From: Deltaproteobacteria bacterium
Lineage (GTDB): Bacteria > Myxococcota > UBA727 > VGSZ01
NCBI GenBank assembly: GCA_016177705.1
Contig: JACOUT010000013.1
Coordinates: 248,001 to 312,000, forward strand
Reading direction: 5' to 3'
Length of the DNA: 64,000 bases
Position numbers and translations under genes: made by a program. The notes under the pieces are model-generated. The model saw only the letters and a program-made list of their open reading frames with translations. It was not told the DNA's origin and ran no database searches. Below are positions 56,163-64,000 of this stretch, piece by piece; position 1 is the first letter of the stretch, and the number at the start of each line of letters is the position of its first letter.

Positions 56163-56983
56163 ACGGCCGGCGAGTCGGACTTGGTGTCGACGGGCGCGCC
56201 GCCGACCAGCGTGCCATCGCGCGTGGCGGAGCCGTCGCGCGCCTCGCCCGGATCGAGCGCCTTGGCGAGCGGATCCTCGGGCAGCAGGTCCTTCGGGTAG
56301 AGGAACGCGAAGTCGACCGCGCGCCGCGAGAACACCTCGAGCGCACGGCCCACGTCCGCCGCGTCGCGCAACAGCAGGTTGTCGTCGTCGCCGGCCACCA
56401 ACTGCACGCTGGCACCAGCGGCCGCCACCAACTCGGCCTCGCTGCGCTCGCCGTCGTCGGCGCCCGACAGTGCCTGGCGCAGCACCGCCACCTTGAAGGC
56501 CTGCGGACCCTGCACGGCGCGGATGCGCGGGCGCACGTCGAGCGACACCAGGCTGCCGCCCTCGTCCGCGACGATCGTGTCCTTGAGAACCACCGCGGGC
56601 ACGGCCGCGTCGGCGCCGCGCGCCGCGGCCGCCACGCGGTCGGCGAGGCCGGTGGGGGCGAGCACGCGCGCGCCCTCTTGCACCAGCACGTAGTCGACGT
56701 CGGACGGCAGCGCGTCGAGCCCGGCCTTGAGCGCCGCGCGCCGGCTCGGTCCGCCCGCCACCACCCGATCGATCTCGTCGAGGCCGAAGCGCTCGACCAC
56801 CTCGGTCTTGACCCGCTCGACCAGATCGCCCGGCACCACCAGCACGCCGGCGACCGCCTCGTCGCCCGGCAGGGCCGCGGCGATGCCACGCGCCAACAGC
56901 GGCGCGCCGAGCAGCGCGTCGAGCAGCGCGAGCGGCGCCAGGCCGGTGCCGTTCTCGGCGGCGAGCACGATGAGCCCGAGCAT
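56159..56983 (-). CDS. IspD-like nucleotidyltransferase, probable pseudoenzyme
   Basis: A 274-residue protein, by overall plan a 2-C-methyl-D-erythritol 4-phosphate cytidylyltransferase (IspD): LIVLAAENGTG at the start, VVAGGPSRRAALKAGLDALPSDVDYVLVQEGARVLAP, AAVPAVVLKDTI, AVQGPQAFKVAVLRQAL and VAGDDDNLLLR, quoted as position guides. But the key basic residues of IspD (Arg of GxGxRM, Lys of PKQ, Lys of NIKVT; from memory of E. coli IspD) are absent, and the HDAARP site reads QEGARV. It is most likely non-catalytic or altered in function. The ATG at 56983 starts the recognisable fold. It overlaps the next gene by 4 bp. Confidence 0.72.
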   Translation of the reverse strand: MLGLIVLAAENGTGLAPLALLDALLGAPLLARGIAAALPGDEAVAGVLVVPGDLVERVKTEVVERFGLDEIDRVVAGGPSRRAALKAGLDALPSDVDYVLVQEGARVLAPTGLADRVAAAARGADAAVPAVVLKDTIVADEGGSLVSLDVRPRIRAVQGPQAFKVAVLRQALSGADDGERSEAELVAAAGASVQLVAGDDDNLLLRDAADVGRALEVFSRRAVDFAFLYPKDLLPEDPLAKALDPGEARDGSATRDGTLVGGAPVDTKSDSPAV

Positions 56984-57028
56984 GTCCCCTCCCACGCGAC
57001 CCGCGTGCGGGCCGCACAACGTTCGTCG

Positions 57029-57520
57029 TCAGACCTTGAAGATGGTCCTGAACTCGGTCTCGACCTCGTCCTCGGACATGGTCTTGGCGATGGCGATCTC
57101 CTTGACCAAGAGCGAGCGCGCGGTGTCGAGCATCTTGCGCTCGCCGAAGCTGAGGTCCTTGTCGCCCTTGAGCAGGTAGAGGTCGCGCAGCACCTTGGCC
57201 ACCTCGAAGACGCTGCCGGTGCGGATCTTCTCCATGTACTCGCGGTAGCGCCGGTTCCACGTCGTCGACTCGACGACCTTCTCCTTCTTGCGCAGGATGC
57301 GAAACACCTCGTCGGCCTCGTCGGAGGAGATGATCTCGCGCATGCCCACCGTCTTCACGTTGGAGGTGGGGATCATGATCTTCATGCCGTTGTCGAGGAT
57401 GCGCAGGATGTAGAAGGTCTGCTCCTGCTGCCCGGAGATGGTCTTCCGGTCGATGGCGACCACCTCGGCGACCCCGTGGCCCGGATAGACGGCCTTGTCG
57501 CCAACCTTGAACGTATCCAT
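57029..57520 (-). CDS. CarD/CdnL-family transcription regulator
   Basis: A 163-residue CarD-family protein. The N-terminal RNA polymerase-interaction (Tudor-like) domain is clear (FKVGDKAVYPGHGVAEVVAIDRKTISG and SNVKTVGMREIISSDEADEVFRIL, position guides) and the C-terminal helical DNA-contact domain includes the conserved Trp in ESTTWNRRYREYMEKIRTG that wedges at the promoter -10. CdnL-type proteins stabilise open complexes at housekeeping promoters in myxobacteria. It leads the group carD-ispD-like-membrane gene-cysS. The start is clear at 57520. Confidence 0.95.
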   Translation of the reverse strand: MDTFKVGDKAVYPGHGVAEVVAIDRKTISGQQEQTFYILRILDNGMKIMIPTSNVKTVGMREIISSDEADEVFRILRKKEKVVESTTWNRRYREYMEKIRTGSVFEVAKVLRDLYLLKGDKDLSFGERKMLDTARSLLVKEIAIAKTMSEDEVETEFRTIFKV

Positions 57521-57620
57521 GCCTGCTCCCGCCGGCGTAGCCGGCGTCCGACAACGTCATGCGCGGCCCGCGCTGCGGACCTTGCGAAAACCCGTGTGGG
57601 ATACCATCTGTCGGGGCGCG

Positions 57621-59270
57621 ATGCGAGCATCCAATCGGGGCGTCAGCCACGCCGCTCTCGTCCTCGTCGGCGTGCTCGCCGGCGCGACGGCGGGCCGCGC
57701 CCAGATGGTGCCGGGCGTGACGCTGCCCGGCGACGACTTCGGCGACCAGGGCCAGAGCTTCGGCAGCGAAGGCGCGACGGCGCCGGGCGCCGCGCCCGCC
57801 AGCGCCACGCCACGCGCCACCGGCGAGGCGAGCGGCCTCATGGGCCTCGCCGAGCCGGCCACGCGCGAGGTGCTGACGCTCGAGGCGGTGCTGGCGGCGG
57901 CGAACCAGGGCGCCGCCGACGCCAAGGTCGCCGTGGAGCGCGTGGTGCAGCAGGAGGCGACGCTGCGCCGCGCGTGGGCCGCCGTGCTGCCCACCCTGGG
58001 CGTCGGCGCCAGCTACTCGCTCACCTGCCTCGGCAGCGGCGCCGCCGGCCTCTCCTGCGAGGACCGCACCGCCAGCTTCACCGACCCCGACGCGGCCGAG
58101 CGGCAGGCGCAGCTCTTCGAGGGCCTCGCCAGCACCCTCGAGCTCGGCGCCCAGGTGGAGCCGGACCCGCAAAAGCAGCAGGACCTGCTCGACCAGGCGG
58201 CAGAGCTGCGCGCCTCCGCCGCCCAGATCCGCGAGCAGGCAGCCAACGCCAAGCCGTTGGTGGTGCAGCCGGCCAACGTGCTGTCCGCAACCGTCGCGCT
58301 CAACGTGCCGCTGTTCAACGGCCGCGCCTTCCCGCTCTTGTTCAACGCCATCGACGCCGTCGACGTCGCCAAGCAGGCGCAGGGCCAGGTGCGAGTGGCG
58401 CTGCGCTACGCGGCGACGCGCGGCTACTTCGGCGCGCTCACCGCGCGCAAGCTGGTCGGCATCGCCGAGCGGCAGGTGGAGAGCGCCGGCAAGCACGTCG
58501 AGGCGACGCGCGCGCGCGTGGAGGCCGCGACCCAGCCGCCGCTGGCGCTGCGCCGCGCCGAGCTCGACGTGCTGCGCGCCAAGCAGCAAGCGACCAGCGC
58601 GCGCGCCGCCTACGACGGCGCGGTGGCGGCGCTCGGCCTCGTCATGGGGCGCGAGCAGGCCTTCGACGTCACCGACGCGCCCGCCCTGCCCGCCCCGCCC
58701 GGCAACGACGAGGCGACGCTGATCGAGGCGGCACTGGCCGCGCGCACCGACGTAGCCGCGCAGCGGCTCTCCCTGCAGATCGCGGGTCGCGGCGAGCTCG
58801 ACGCGTGGATGATGTTCCTGCCCTCCATCAACCTGTCGGCGAGCGCGCGCGGCACCTCCTTCACCAGCGGCTTCGTCGACGAGCCGGTGACCGGCGCGCT
58901 CGCGGTCAGCGCGCAACTGCCGCTCTACGACGGCGGCGTGCGCTACGCCGCGCTCAAGGACGGCGCCTCACGCACGCGCGAGGCGCGCATCCGGCTCGTC
59001 GAGCTTGAGGATCGCGTGAAGGCGCAGGTGCGCGGCAACCTGCGCGAGCTGCGCGACCGCGAGGCCTCGCTCGGGCTCTCCCGCGAGGCGGCCGCGGTGG
59101 CCGCGTTGGCGCACGAGCAGGCGCAGGCGATGTTCGACGCGGGCGTGGGCACCGCGCTCGACGTCAGCGACACCGCGCTCGCGCAGTTCGTCGCCGACAA
59201 CGAGCTGGCGCGCGCGGAGCTCGAGCTGCAGTTGGCGCGCGCCGGGCTCAGCTACGTGCTTGGGCAGTAG
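57621..59270 (+). CDS. TolC-family outer-membrane efflux protein
   Basis: A 549-residue secretion/efflux channel. The ATG at 57621 gives a signal peptide (ALVLVGVLAGATAGRAQ). Two homologous halves of long helices and beta strands follow: LTLEAVLAAANQGAADAKVAVERV, VLPTLGVGASYSLT, LSATVALNVPLFNGRAFPLLF and, in the second half, DAWMMFLPSINLSASARG, LPLYDGGVRYAALK, ELQLARAGLSYVLGQ. An insert of about 60 residues (SCEDRTASFTDPDAAERQAQLFEG to EQAANAKPLV) lies in the first half, longer than usual. No adaptor or inner-membrane transporter gene is next to it. Divergent from carD. Confidence 0.9.
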   Translation: MRASNRGVSHAALVLVGVLAGATAGRAQMVPGVTLPGDDFGDQGQSFGSEGATAPGAAPASATPRATGEASGLMGLAEPATREVLTLEAVLAAANQGAADAKVAVERVVQQEATLRRAWAAVLPTLGVGASYSLTCLGSGAAGLSCEDRTASFTDPDAAERQAQLFEGLASTLELGAQVEPDPQKQQDLLDQAAELRASAAQIREQAANAKPLVVQPANVLSATVALNVPLFNGRAFPLLFNAIDAVDVAKQAQGQVRVALRYAATRGYFGALTARKLVGIAERQVESAGKHVEATRARVEAATQPPLALRRAELDVLRAKQQATSARAAYDGAVAALGLVMGREQAFDVTDAPALPAPPGNDEATLIEAALAARTDVAAQRLSLQIAGRGELDAWMMFLPSINLSASARGTSFTSGFVDEPVTGALAVSAQLPLYDGGVRYAALKDGASRTREARIRLVELEDRVKAQVRGNLRELRDREASLGLSREAAAVAALAHEQAQAMFDAGVGTALDVSDTALAQFVADNELARAELELQLARAGLSYVLGQ

Positions 59271-59328
59271 CGCGATTCCGAAGCTCTCGAAGAAGAAGAA
59301 GAAGAACCTGGGGCTTGGCGTTTTGCCC

Positions 59329-59545
59329 GTCAGCGACGATCGATGCTCTCGCGAGAGCAGAGGGCGGTGCCTCGATGACCGCCCCCACCCTGCATCCCTC
59401 CCCTGCGGGGAGGGCCGTGCCACCTTCGGAGGACCTGACGTCGTCACCGAAGCCGGAACGGCCTCCCCCGCAGGGGGAGGAGGCAGGAGGGGGGCTGTGG
59501 TCGGGGCACGACGGCATGCTCTCGCGAGAGCAGCGATCGTCGACG
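59329..59545. repeat. Large imperfect palindromic repeat
   Basis: Two arms of about 80 bp (59329-59413 and 59461-59545) read toward each other with high but imperfect match, including two copies of the perfect palindrome gctctcgcgagagc (59345-59358 and 59518-59531) and the sequences ccctcccctgcgggg and its partner cagggggaggaggc. The unit resembles a non-autonomous, MITE-like or REP-type element. It lies in a gap of about 330 bp that holds nothing else except a short (gaa)n run near 59290. Confidence 0.6.
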
Positions 59546-59600
59546 AAGGCAGGACGACAGGCCTCAGCATCCTGTTCTTGTCCGCGCTGAGCCTCGCCGC

Positions 59601-60575
59601 CTACGCGCCCTCTTCCGCCAACTGCCGCAGCGTCCGCGCCAGCGCGCGCGCCGCCGGCCTGAGCCCGGTCGCACGAAACCGCGCGCCGCTGCGCACCACT
59701 GCCTCGTCGACGTGGCGGCCGTCGATCGACACGAAGCCCACCTCGAGCGGCACGCCGCGCACGCGCACGCTGGCGCGGAACTCGGTGGCGCGATCGGTGC
59801 TCGCGCGCTCGGGCTCGCCCACGCTCTCGATGCCGTCCTCGGCGCGCAGATCCCAGGCGAGCGCGCGCGCCTGCTGCGCCGCCGGCTCGATCTTGTCCTC
59901 GCTGAAGGGCCCGAGCTCCTCGCCGTGCGCGAGCGCGCGGTGCGCGGCCACCGCGTCCCGCAGCGCGCGGTCATCGAGCACGCCGCGCGGCGAGCGCGCG
60001 AACGCCTCGCGCGCGCCGCGATCGTGCTTCCTGGCGGCGAAGCCGGGCGCGTCGACGATGACGTCGGGCCGCAGCACCCACGCAGGCGCCTGGTGCTCGA
60101 GCCCGGCGACGCCGGCGAGCGACACCCAAGTCTTGCCGAGCGACGCGATCACCGGCGTGCCCGCCTCGTCGGCCACGCGCGCGTCGACCAGCCGCGGCGC
60201 TTGCGGCAGCCAGCCGGCACGGCGCACCGGCGGCGGCGGGTTCTTGTCGACGGCCAGCGTGTACAGCCCGTCGACCAGCTCGAGCAGCAGCGGCGCCAGC
60301 TCCGCCACACCCTCGTCGTCGAGCTGGGGCGGCCGCGCCGACACCGCCGGCAGCTTGCGGGCGGTCGCGGCCAGCACCAAGGCGCCGTCCTGCGCGCCCG
60401 AGAGCACCAGCGCGATGGGGACGTCGTCGAGCAGCAGCGCGGCCAGGTTGGTGTCGGCGACGGGGCCGGGCGCGTGCGCGAAGCGCAGCCGGCCGCTGCC
60501 GCCTTGCACCTCGACCTCGATCAGGCGGCGCGCGCCGCGCTCGTCGAGCGTGCCGGTGATGTCGACGCTGCCCAC
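59601..60575 (-). CDS. Hypothetical protein (about 324 aa)
   Basis: I do not recognise this gene. From the GTG at 60575 (GSVDITGTLDERGARRLIEV) it encodes 324 residues. Blocks include VEVQGGSGRLRFAHAPGPVADTN, ALVLSGAQDGALVLAATARKLP, RLVDARVADEAGTPVIASLGKTWVSLAGVAGLE and a C-terminal VRVRGVPLEVGFVSIDGRHVDEAVVRSG. There is no signal peptide or membrane helix. Another start farther upstream cannot be excluded. It follows the anti-sigma gene in the same orientation but with a 58 bp gap, so it may be a later gene of that operon. Confidence 0.65.
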   Translation of the reverse strand: MGSVDITGTLDERGARRLIEVEVQGGSGRLRFAHAPGPVADTNLAALLLDDVPIALVLSGAQDGALVLAATARKLPAVSARPPQLDDEGVAELAPLLLELVDGLYTLAVDKNPPPPVRRAGWLPQAPRLVDARVADEAGTPVIASLGKTWVSLAGVAGLEHQAPAWVLRPDVIVDAPGFAARKHDRGAREAFARSPRGVLDDRALRDAVAAHRALAHGEELGPFSEDKIEPAAQQARALAWDLRAEDGIESVGEPERASTDRATEFRASVRVRGVPLEVGFVSIDGRHVDEAVVRSGARFRATGLRPAARALARTLRQLAEEGA

Positions 60576-60633
60576 TGGCCCAGGGTACGGCCAGTCCGGC
60601 GCCTTCTCTAGTGCTGTTTTTCCACCTTGGCCG

Positions 60634-61647
60634 TCAGCGCTGCCGCTCGACGCCCAAGCGAACCATGAGCGCGCGCACGGCCGGGTCGTCGGCCGCCGCC
60701 GGCTCCTGGTGCAGGTACAGGCGCAGGTCGGCGCGCGCCTCGTCGAGCACACCGCGCGCCGCGCGCACCCGCGCGCGCGCGAGCAGCGCGTCGGTCGACG
60801 GCAGGCCCGCGAGCGGCGCCAACAGCATGGCGCGGCCGTACTCCGCCTCGGCGGCGGCGAGATCGCCAAGCTCGTCCTCGGCGACGCGGCCGGCGGCGAA
60901 CGACAACACGCGCGCGCCCGGGTGCTCGGGCCACTGCTGCGCAAACGCCCGGCATGCCTCGAGCGCCGAGCGATCGCGCCGATACAGCAGACCGAGCTCG
61001 CAGCGCACCCGCATCGCCTCCGCGCGCCGCGAGCCGGCGAGCGCGCGCTCGACGTCGTCGGCCACGGCAGGCGCGCGCCGCAGCGCCGCCATCAAGGGCG
61101 CTGCAGCCGCGTCGTCGGTCATGAGCGCCGTGGCCAGCGTCCGCGCAGCACCTCGTGCGTCGCCCGCAGCTTCCAAGGACGCCACCGCCGCGCGCCAGCC
61201 AGCGTCGGCGCGACGCACGGGCGTCGGCGCCTCGCGCGGCGCAGGGGCAACCGGGCTCGCCGCGACCAGCTCCGGCGCTACGGCCAGCACCTGCGCCGCG
61301 ACCGGCGCGACAGGAGCAACCGCGGGCGCCGCCATCGCGGCTGGTGCCGCGGCTGCGTCGGCGCGCACCAGCGCAGCGCCGTCGCCGGCCGGCGCAGGTG
61401 CACCGGTGTTCGTCGCGGTCAGCGTCACGCCCGCCACCACGCCGAGGCCGCCGGCGAGCGCCACGGCCGCCGCCACCACGCTGGGGCGCCAGGTGCGCCG
61501 TTGGCGCTGCGCGAGCCTGTCGAGCGCCACCTCGAGGTCGCGCCCCGCGCGCGCCGTCTCGAAGCGCGTCGGCACGCGCGGCCGCGCCGCCTCGGCGAAG
61601 GCCCCGGCCACCGCCTCGTCGTCGTTCGGGGGCTCGTGCGGCGTCAT
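60634..61647 (-). CDS. Membrane anti-sigma-like protein with TPR-like region
   Basis: A 337-residue protein. A cytoplasmic N-terminal region of about 65 residues (EAVAGAFAEAARPRVPTRFETARAGRDLEVALDRLAQRQRR) leads to a single membrane helix (PSVVAAAVALAGGLGVVAGVTL, about 68-90), a Pro/Ala-rich linker and a TPR-like helical domain (GWRAAVASLEAAGDARGAARTL, ERALAGSRRAEAMRVRCELGLLYRRDRSALEACRAF, position guides) ending in LYLHQEPAAADDPAVRALMVRLGVERQR. The ATG at 61647 overlaps the ECF sigma gene stop by 4 bp. That position and topology are those of an anti-sigma factor, though the zinc-binding anti-sigma motif is not present. No family recognised. Confidence 0.75.
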   Translation of the reverse strand: MTPHEPPNDDEAVAGAFAEAARPRVPTRFETARAGRDLEVALDRLAQRQRRTWRPSVVAAAVALAGGLGVVAGVTLTATNTGAPAPAGDGAALVRADAAAAPAAMAAPAVAPVAPVAAQVLAVAPELVAASPVAPAPREAPTPVRRADAGWRAAVASLEAAGDARGAARTLATALMTDDAAAAPLMAALRRAPAVADDVERALAGSRRAEAMRVRCELGLLYRRDRSALEACRAFAQQWPEHPGARVLSFAAGRVAEDELGDLAAAEAEYGRAMLLAPLAGLPSTDALLARARVRAARGVLDEARADLRLYLHQEPAAADDPAVRALMVRLGVERQR

Positions 61648-62288
61648 GCCGTCACCTCGCCGCGCGCCTGACCGCGCGCCTCCAGCAGGTCCGACAGCCC
61701 GGGGTGGGCGCGCACCGCCGCCGCCACCTCGCGCCGAGCGTGGAACAGGCGCGTGCGCACGGTGGCGTCGGGCACGCCGAGCACCTCGGCGACCTCGGGC
61801 GAGGTCATGCCCTCGAGGTCCGCCAACACGAACACCGTGCGCTTCTTCGGGCTGAGCGACGCGAGCACCTCGCGGATGGCGTGCTCGCGGGCGCGCGTCA
61901 GCGCCACCTGCTCGGGCGTGCGCCCCGCCTCCTCGACCTCGCAGAGCGGCTCGAGCGGCCCGTCGCCGACGAACACCAGGCGCGCCAGGCGCCGCCGCAG
62001 GCCGAAGCAGGTGTGGATGGCGATGCGCGTGAGCCAGGTGGTGAAGCGGGCGCGCCCCTCGAAGCGGGCGAGGCAGCGCCAGGCCTCGAGGAAGGTCTGC
62101 TGCACGGCGTCGTCGACGCGGCTCCGGTCGGCCAACAGGCGGGTGCACATGGCGGTGACGCGGCCGTGATGGCGCGTGAACAGCTGGCCGAAGGCCGCCC
62201 GGTCGCCGGCACGGGCGCGCGCCACCAGCGCCTCGTCGTCCGGGGCGGCGCGTGCGGCAGTCGAGAGGGCGAGCGGGCGTTGCGACAT
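61644..62288 (-). CDS. ECF RNA polymerase sigma factor
   Basis: A 214-residue sigma-70 family protein with region 2 (DEALVARARAGDRAAFGQLFTRHHGRVTAMCTRLL, DDAVQQTFLEAWRCLARFEGRARFTTWLTRIA) and region 4 (LSPKKRTVFVLADLEGMTSPEVAEVLGVPDATVRTRLFHARRE), quoted as position guides. Region 3 is missing, which defines ECF sigma factors. It is translationally coupled to a membrane protein that is its likely anti-sigma partner. The dyad GAACGG/CCGTTC (62313-62318 and 62326-62331) upstream of its start may be an autoregulatory site. Confidence 0.93.
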   Translation of the reverse strand: MSQRPLALSTAARAAPDDEALVARARAGDRAAFGQLFTRHHGRVTAMCTRLLADRSRVDDAVQQTFLEAWRCLARFEGRARFTTWLTRIAIHTCFGLRRRLARLVFVGDGPLEPLCEVEEAGRTPEQVALTRAREHAIREVLASLSPKKRTVFVLADLEGMTSPEVAEVLGVPDATVRTRLFHARREVAAAVRAHPGLSDLLEARGQARGEVTA

Positions 62289-62475
62289 GGCGAGGTGCGT
62301 CGATTGGTGTCCGAACGGGCGGTGTCCGTTCACGGCCGGCGGCGGTGTGCTTCCGCACCCCATTCTACCGGGGTAGACAGGGCGCCGGGGTCCGCCTACA
62401 CGCCCAGATCCGCCAAAGGGGTCTGGGCCCTGCGTCGCCGGGCGATGGCCCGGTGTCGGAGTCTCTGCGCGCCGT

Positions 62476-64000
62476 ATGGAGCTAGCCCCCACCGCACCCC
62501 AGACCAGGCCCGAGGCGCCCGCCTCGCGTGCCGACGAGCGCGACGAGCCGCACCTGGCCCGCCTGTGCGCGCTGCGCCCGGAAGTGGAGACCGTGCTCGG
62601 CGGCACCAAGCACGCCGGCGAGCTCGGCGAGGCAACGCCCGAGGCGCGCGCCCAATTGCTCGAGGCGTTGGTCGCCTGGCGCAAGGATCTCGAAGGCCAG
62701 ATGGCCGAGTCGCGCGAGCGCACGCTCGACGCGCGCGTGCTCGCCGCCTCGCTCGAGCTGTTCCGCTTCGGCGAAGAGGAGGTCGGGCTCCGTCGTCACG
62801 ACCCCGACGTCGCCACGCCGCTGTGCGAGGCGCTGCTCTACCACCTGCGCGGCCACTGCGAGAGCGAGCCGGCGCGCTTCGAGTCGCTGGCTGCGCGCCT
62901 GCGCGCCGTGCCGCGCTGGTTCGAGAGCCAACGCGCAGGCGTCACGACGCCGTCGCCCGAGCTGCTGGCGCGCGCGCGTGACGTCGTCGATGGCTTGCCC
63001 GACTTGCTGCGCGCCGTGGTCGATGCCGCGCGCGTCGCCTCGGCGAACGACGTGCTGGCGCCGGCGCTGCACCAGGAGGTGGCGGCGGCAGCCGAGATCG
63101 CCGGCGCGGGCGCCGAGGCGCAGCGCCGCTGGCTGATCGCCCTCGAGCCCACGCCCCACGTGCCGCTCGGCCTGAAGGCGCTCGATCAGATCATGCACCT
63201 GCGCGGCCTCGATTTGACTGCGGCCGAGGTGCTCGACATCGCGCGCAGCATCTCGGAGGAGCTGCGCGTCGAGCAGTCGCGCGTCATCCGACGCGGCTAT
63301 CGCGGCCGCAAGCCCGACGAGGCGGTGGCGGCGGCGCGCGGCGCCAACAAGCCGCACAGCCTCGGCGAGGCGATGGCCTGGCTCGCCGATCTCACGCTCT
63401 CGTCGCGCCAGTTCCTGGCGGGCGCCGGGCTGCCGCAGCCGGTGTTGCTCGACGACCGCGTGGTGGTCGACGTCATGCCCGCGGTGTTGGCGCCCTCGGG
63501 CTGGCCCGCGCTCTTGTTGCCGCCGCAGCCGCGCGCGCCGCGCCAGGAGAGCCTGCTGTTGCTGCGTGAGCCGCTCGGCCCGCAGGCCGAGGCCATGCTC
63601 GAGATCTCGGTGCCCGACCTCGAGGGTGCATGCGCCTCGCTCGCCTACCCGGGCCGCCACCTGCAAGCGGTGTGGGCCCACGTGGCCACCAGCTTCGCGC
63701 GCCGCGGCGTGCCGCTCGGCACCATCAGCACCCTCGCCGGCACCTGGGGCCTCGACATGGTGAACGGCTGGGCGCTCACCAGCGAGGAGCTGATGCGCGA
63801 GGCGCAGTTCCGCTCGTCGGCGTCGAGCCGCCTGATCATGATCCGCCGCACGCTCTTGCAGACGCTGCTCGCCGCCGTCGACGTGTGCCTGGCCATCGGC
63901 CGCTTCCAGCCTGAGCAGGCCGCGGCCTTCCTGGTGCGCCGCGGTGGCGTGCGCTTGCCACAGGCGCGCGCCTTGGTGCGCGGCCTGTTGCGCGCACCCA
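62476..64000 (+). CDS. DUF885-like protein, N-terminal part (runs off window)
   Basis: From the ATG at 62476 the frame is open to the end of the window (508 codons, no stop). The C-terminal part carries the DUF885 style sequence: YPGRHLQAVWAHVATSF (Tyr391-Gly393-Arg394-His395), LAGTWGLDMVNGWALTSEELMREAQF and LLQTLLAAVDVCLAIGRFQPEQAAAFLVRRGG. In standard DUF885 proteins the motif is HExxPGHHxQ with metal-binding His; here the first His-Glu is replaced (ACASLAYPG) and the GHH is GRH. So although the fold is probably present, a metallohydrolase activity is doubtful. No signal peptide. It is divergent from the ECF sigma gene (187 bp gap). Confidence 0.75.
   Translation, partial: MELAPTAPQTRPEAPASRADERDEPHLARLCALRPEVETVLGGTKHAGELGEATPEARAQLLEALVAWRKDLEGQMAESRERTLDARVLAASLELFRFGEEEVGLRRHDPDVATPLCEALLYHLRGHCESEPARFESLAARLRAVPRWFESQRAGVTTPSPELLARARDVVDGLPDLLRAVVDAARVASANDVLAPALHQEVAAAAEIAGAGAEAQRRWLIALEPTPHVPLGLKALDQIMHLRGLDLTAAEVLDIARSISEELRVEQSRVIRRGYRGRKPDEAVAAARGANKPHSLGEAMAWLADLTLSSRQFLAGAGLPQPVLLDDRVVVDVMPAVLAPSGWPALLLPPQPRAPRQESLLLLREPLGPQAEAMLEISVPDLEGACASLAYPGRHLQAVWAHVATSFARRGVPLGTISTLAGTWGLDMVNGWALTSEELMREAQFRSSASSRLIMIRRTLLQTLLAAVDVCLAIGRFQPEQAAAFLVRRGGVRLPQARALVRGLLRAP

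Noticed and set aside
57521..58916. Minus-strand open frame continuing upstream of the IspD-like/membrane genes
   Set aside because: It is antisense to the TolC-type gene and breaks known family starts; the true genes begin at 57520, 56983 and 56162.

Overview
This is a very GC-rich window (roughly 70-75% G+C by eye) with densely packed genes. The gene content points to a myxobacterium-like member of the Myxococcota: Pkn-type Ser/Thr kinases, one with an AgmX/PglI-like C-terminus, a CarD-family regulator, a pseudo-receiver/DUF4388-like regulator, several hybrid histidine kinases, and secreted lipoproteins with long (Gly-Glu)n linkers made of hexanucleotide repeats. The assignment is inferred from gene families only. 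No rRNA, tRNA, CRISPR array, phage or insertion sequence was recognised. The one structural RNA is RNase P RNA (10331-10756, minus).

Left part (1-9508): a minus-strand operon runs from a TonB-dependent receptor through a periplasmic substrate-binding-like protein, a membrane histidine kinase, an NtrC-type sigma-54 activator, a lipoprotein asparaginase/isoaspartyl peptidase and another lipoprotein into a Ser/Thr kinase cut by the window edge. Divergent to it is a secreted lipoprotein gene with a near-perfect sigma-54 promoter (8302-8316). Together these look like a self-contained sensing system.

9509-26461: a single-domain response regulator; a 309-bp nested inverted-repeat (MITE-like) element; rnpB; an RMND1/DUF155-like membrane protein; a Ser/Thr kinase; a TetR regulator; a pseudo-receiver/DUF4388-like regulator; an RsmB-like rRNA methyltransferase; a D-threonine aldolase/D-serine dehydratase-like PLP enzyme; a beta-oxidation pair (3-hydroxyacyl-CoA dehydrogenase/enoyl-CoA hydratase fusion plus thiolase); and three secreted or lipoprotein genes, one with a von Willebrand A domain. 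A Fpg/Nei DNA glycosylase follows (26556-27488).

27524-44012 is the most striking region: twelve minus-strand genes, almost all overlapping by 4 bp. They encode a three-subunit molybdenum hydroxylase, a class III CoA-transferase, a two-subunit B12-dependent acyl-CoA mutase, an acyl-CoA dehydrogenase, hydantoinase/oxoprolinase A and B subunits, an indolepyruvate:ferredoxin-oxidoreductase-type enzyme whose alpha subunit is fused to an NAD(P)/FAD oxidoreductase, and an L-2-amino-thiazoline-4-carboxylate hydrolase-like protein. The set matches, step for step, the anaerobic indoleacetate (auxin) pathway known from Aromatoleum/Azoarcus, here joined to an enzyme that could make indoleacetyl-CoA from tryptophan-derived indolepyruvate. 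A 12-bp perfect palindrome (44073-44084) lies in the operon's leader.

44137-64000: a signalling operon (hybrid histidine kinase, CheR methyltransferase, receiver-kinase); an MFS transporter; an atypical lower-GC GE-repeat lipoprotein; a glycosyltransferase with an added Rossmann domain; TatA; a carD / ispD-like / membrane protein / cysS operon in which the IspD-like protein appears to have lost its catalytic residues; a TolC-type outer-membrane protein; a large imperfect palindromic repeat; a hypothetical gene; an ECF sigma factor with its probable anti-sigma partner; and the start of a DUF885-like protein with a damaged metal motif that runs off the window.
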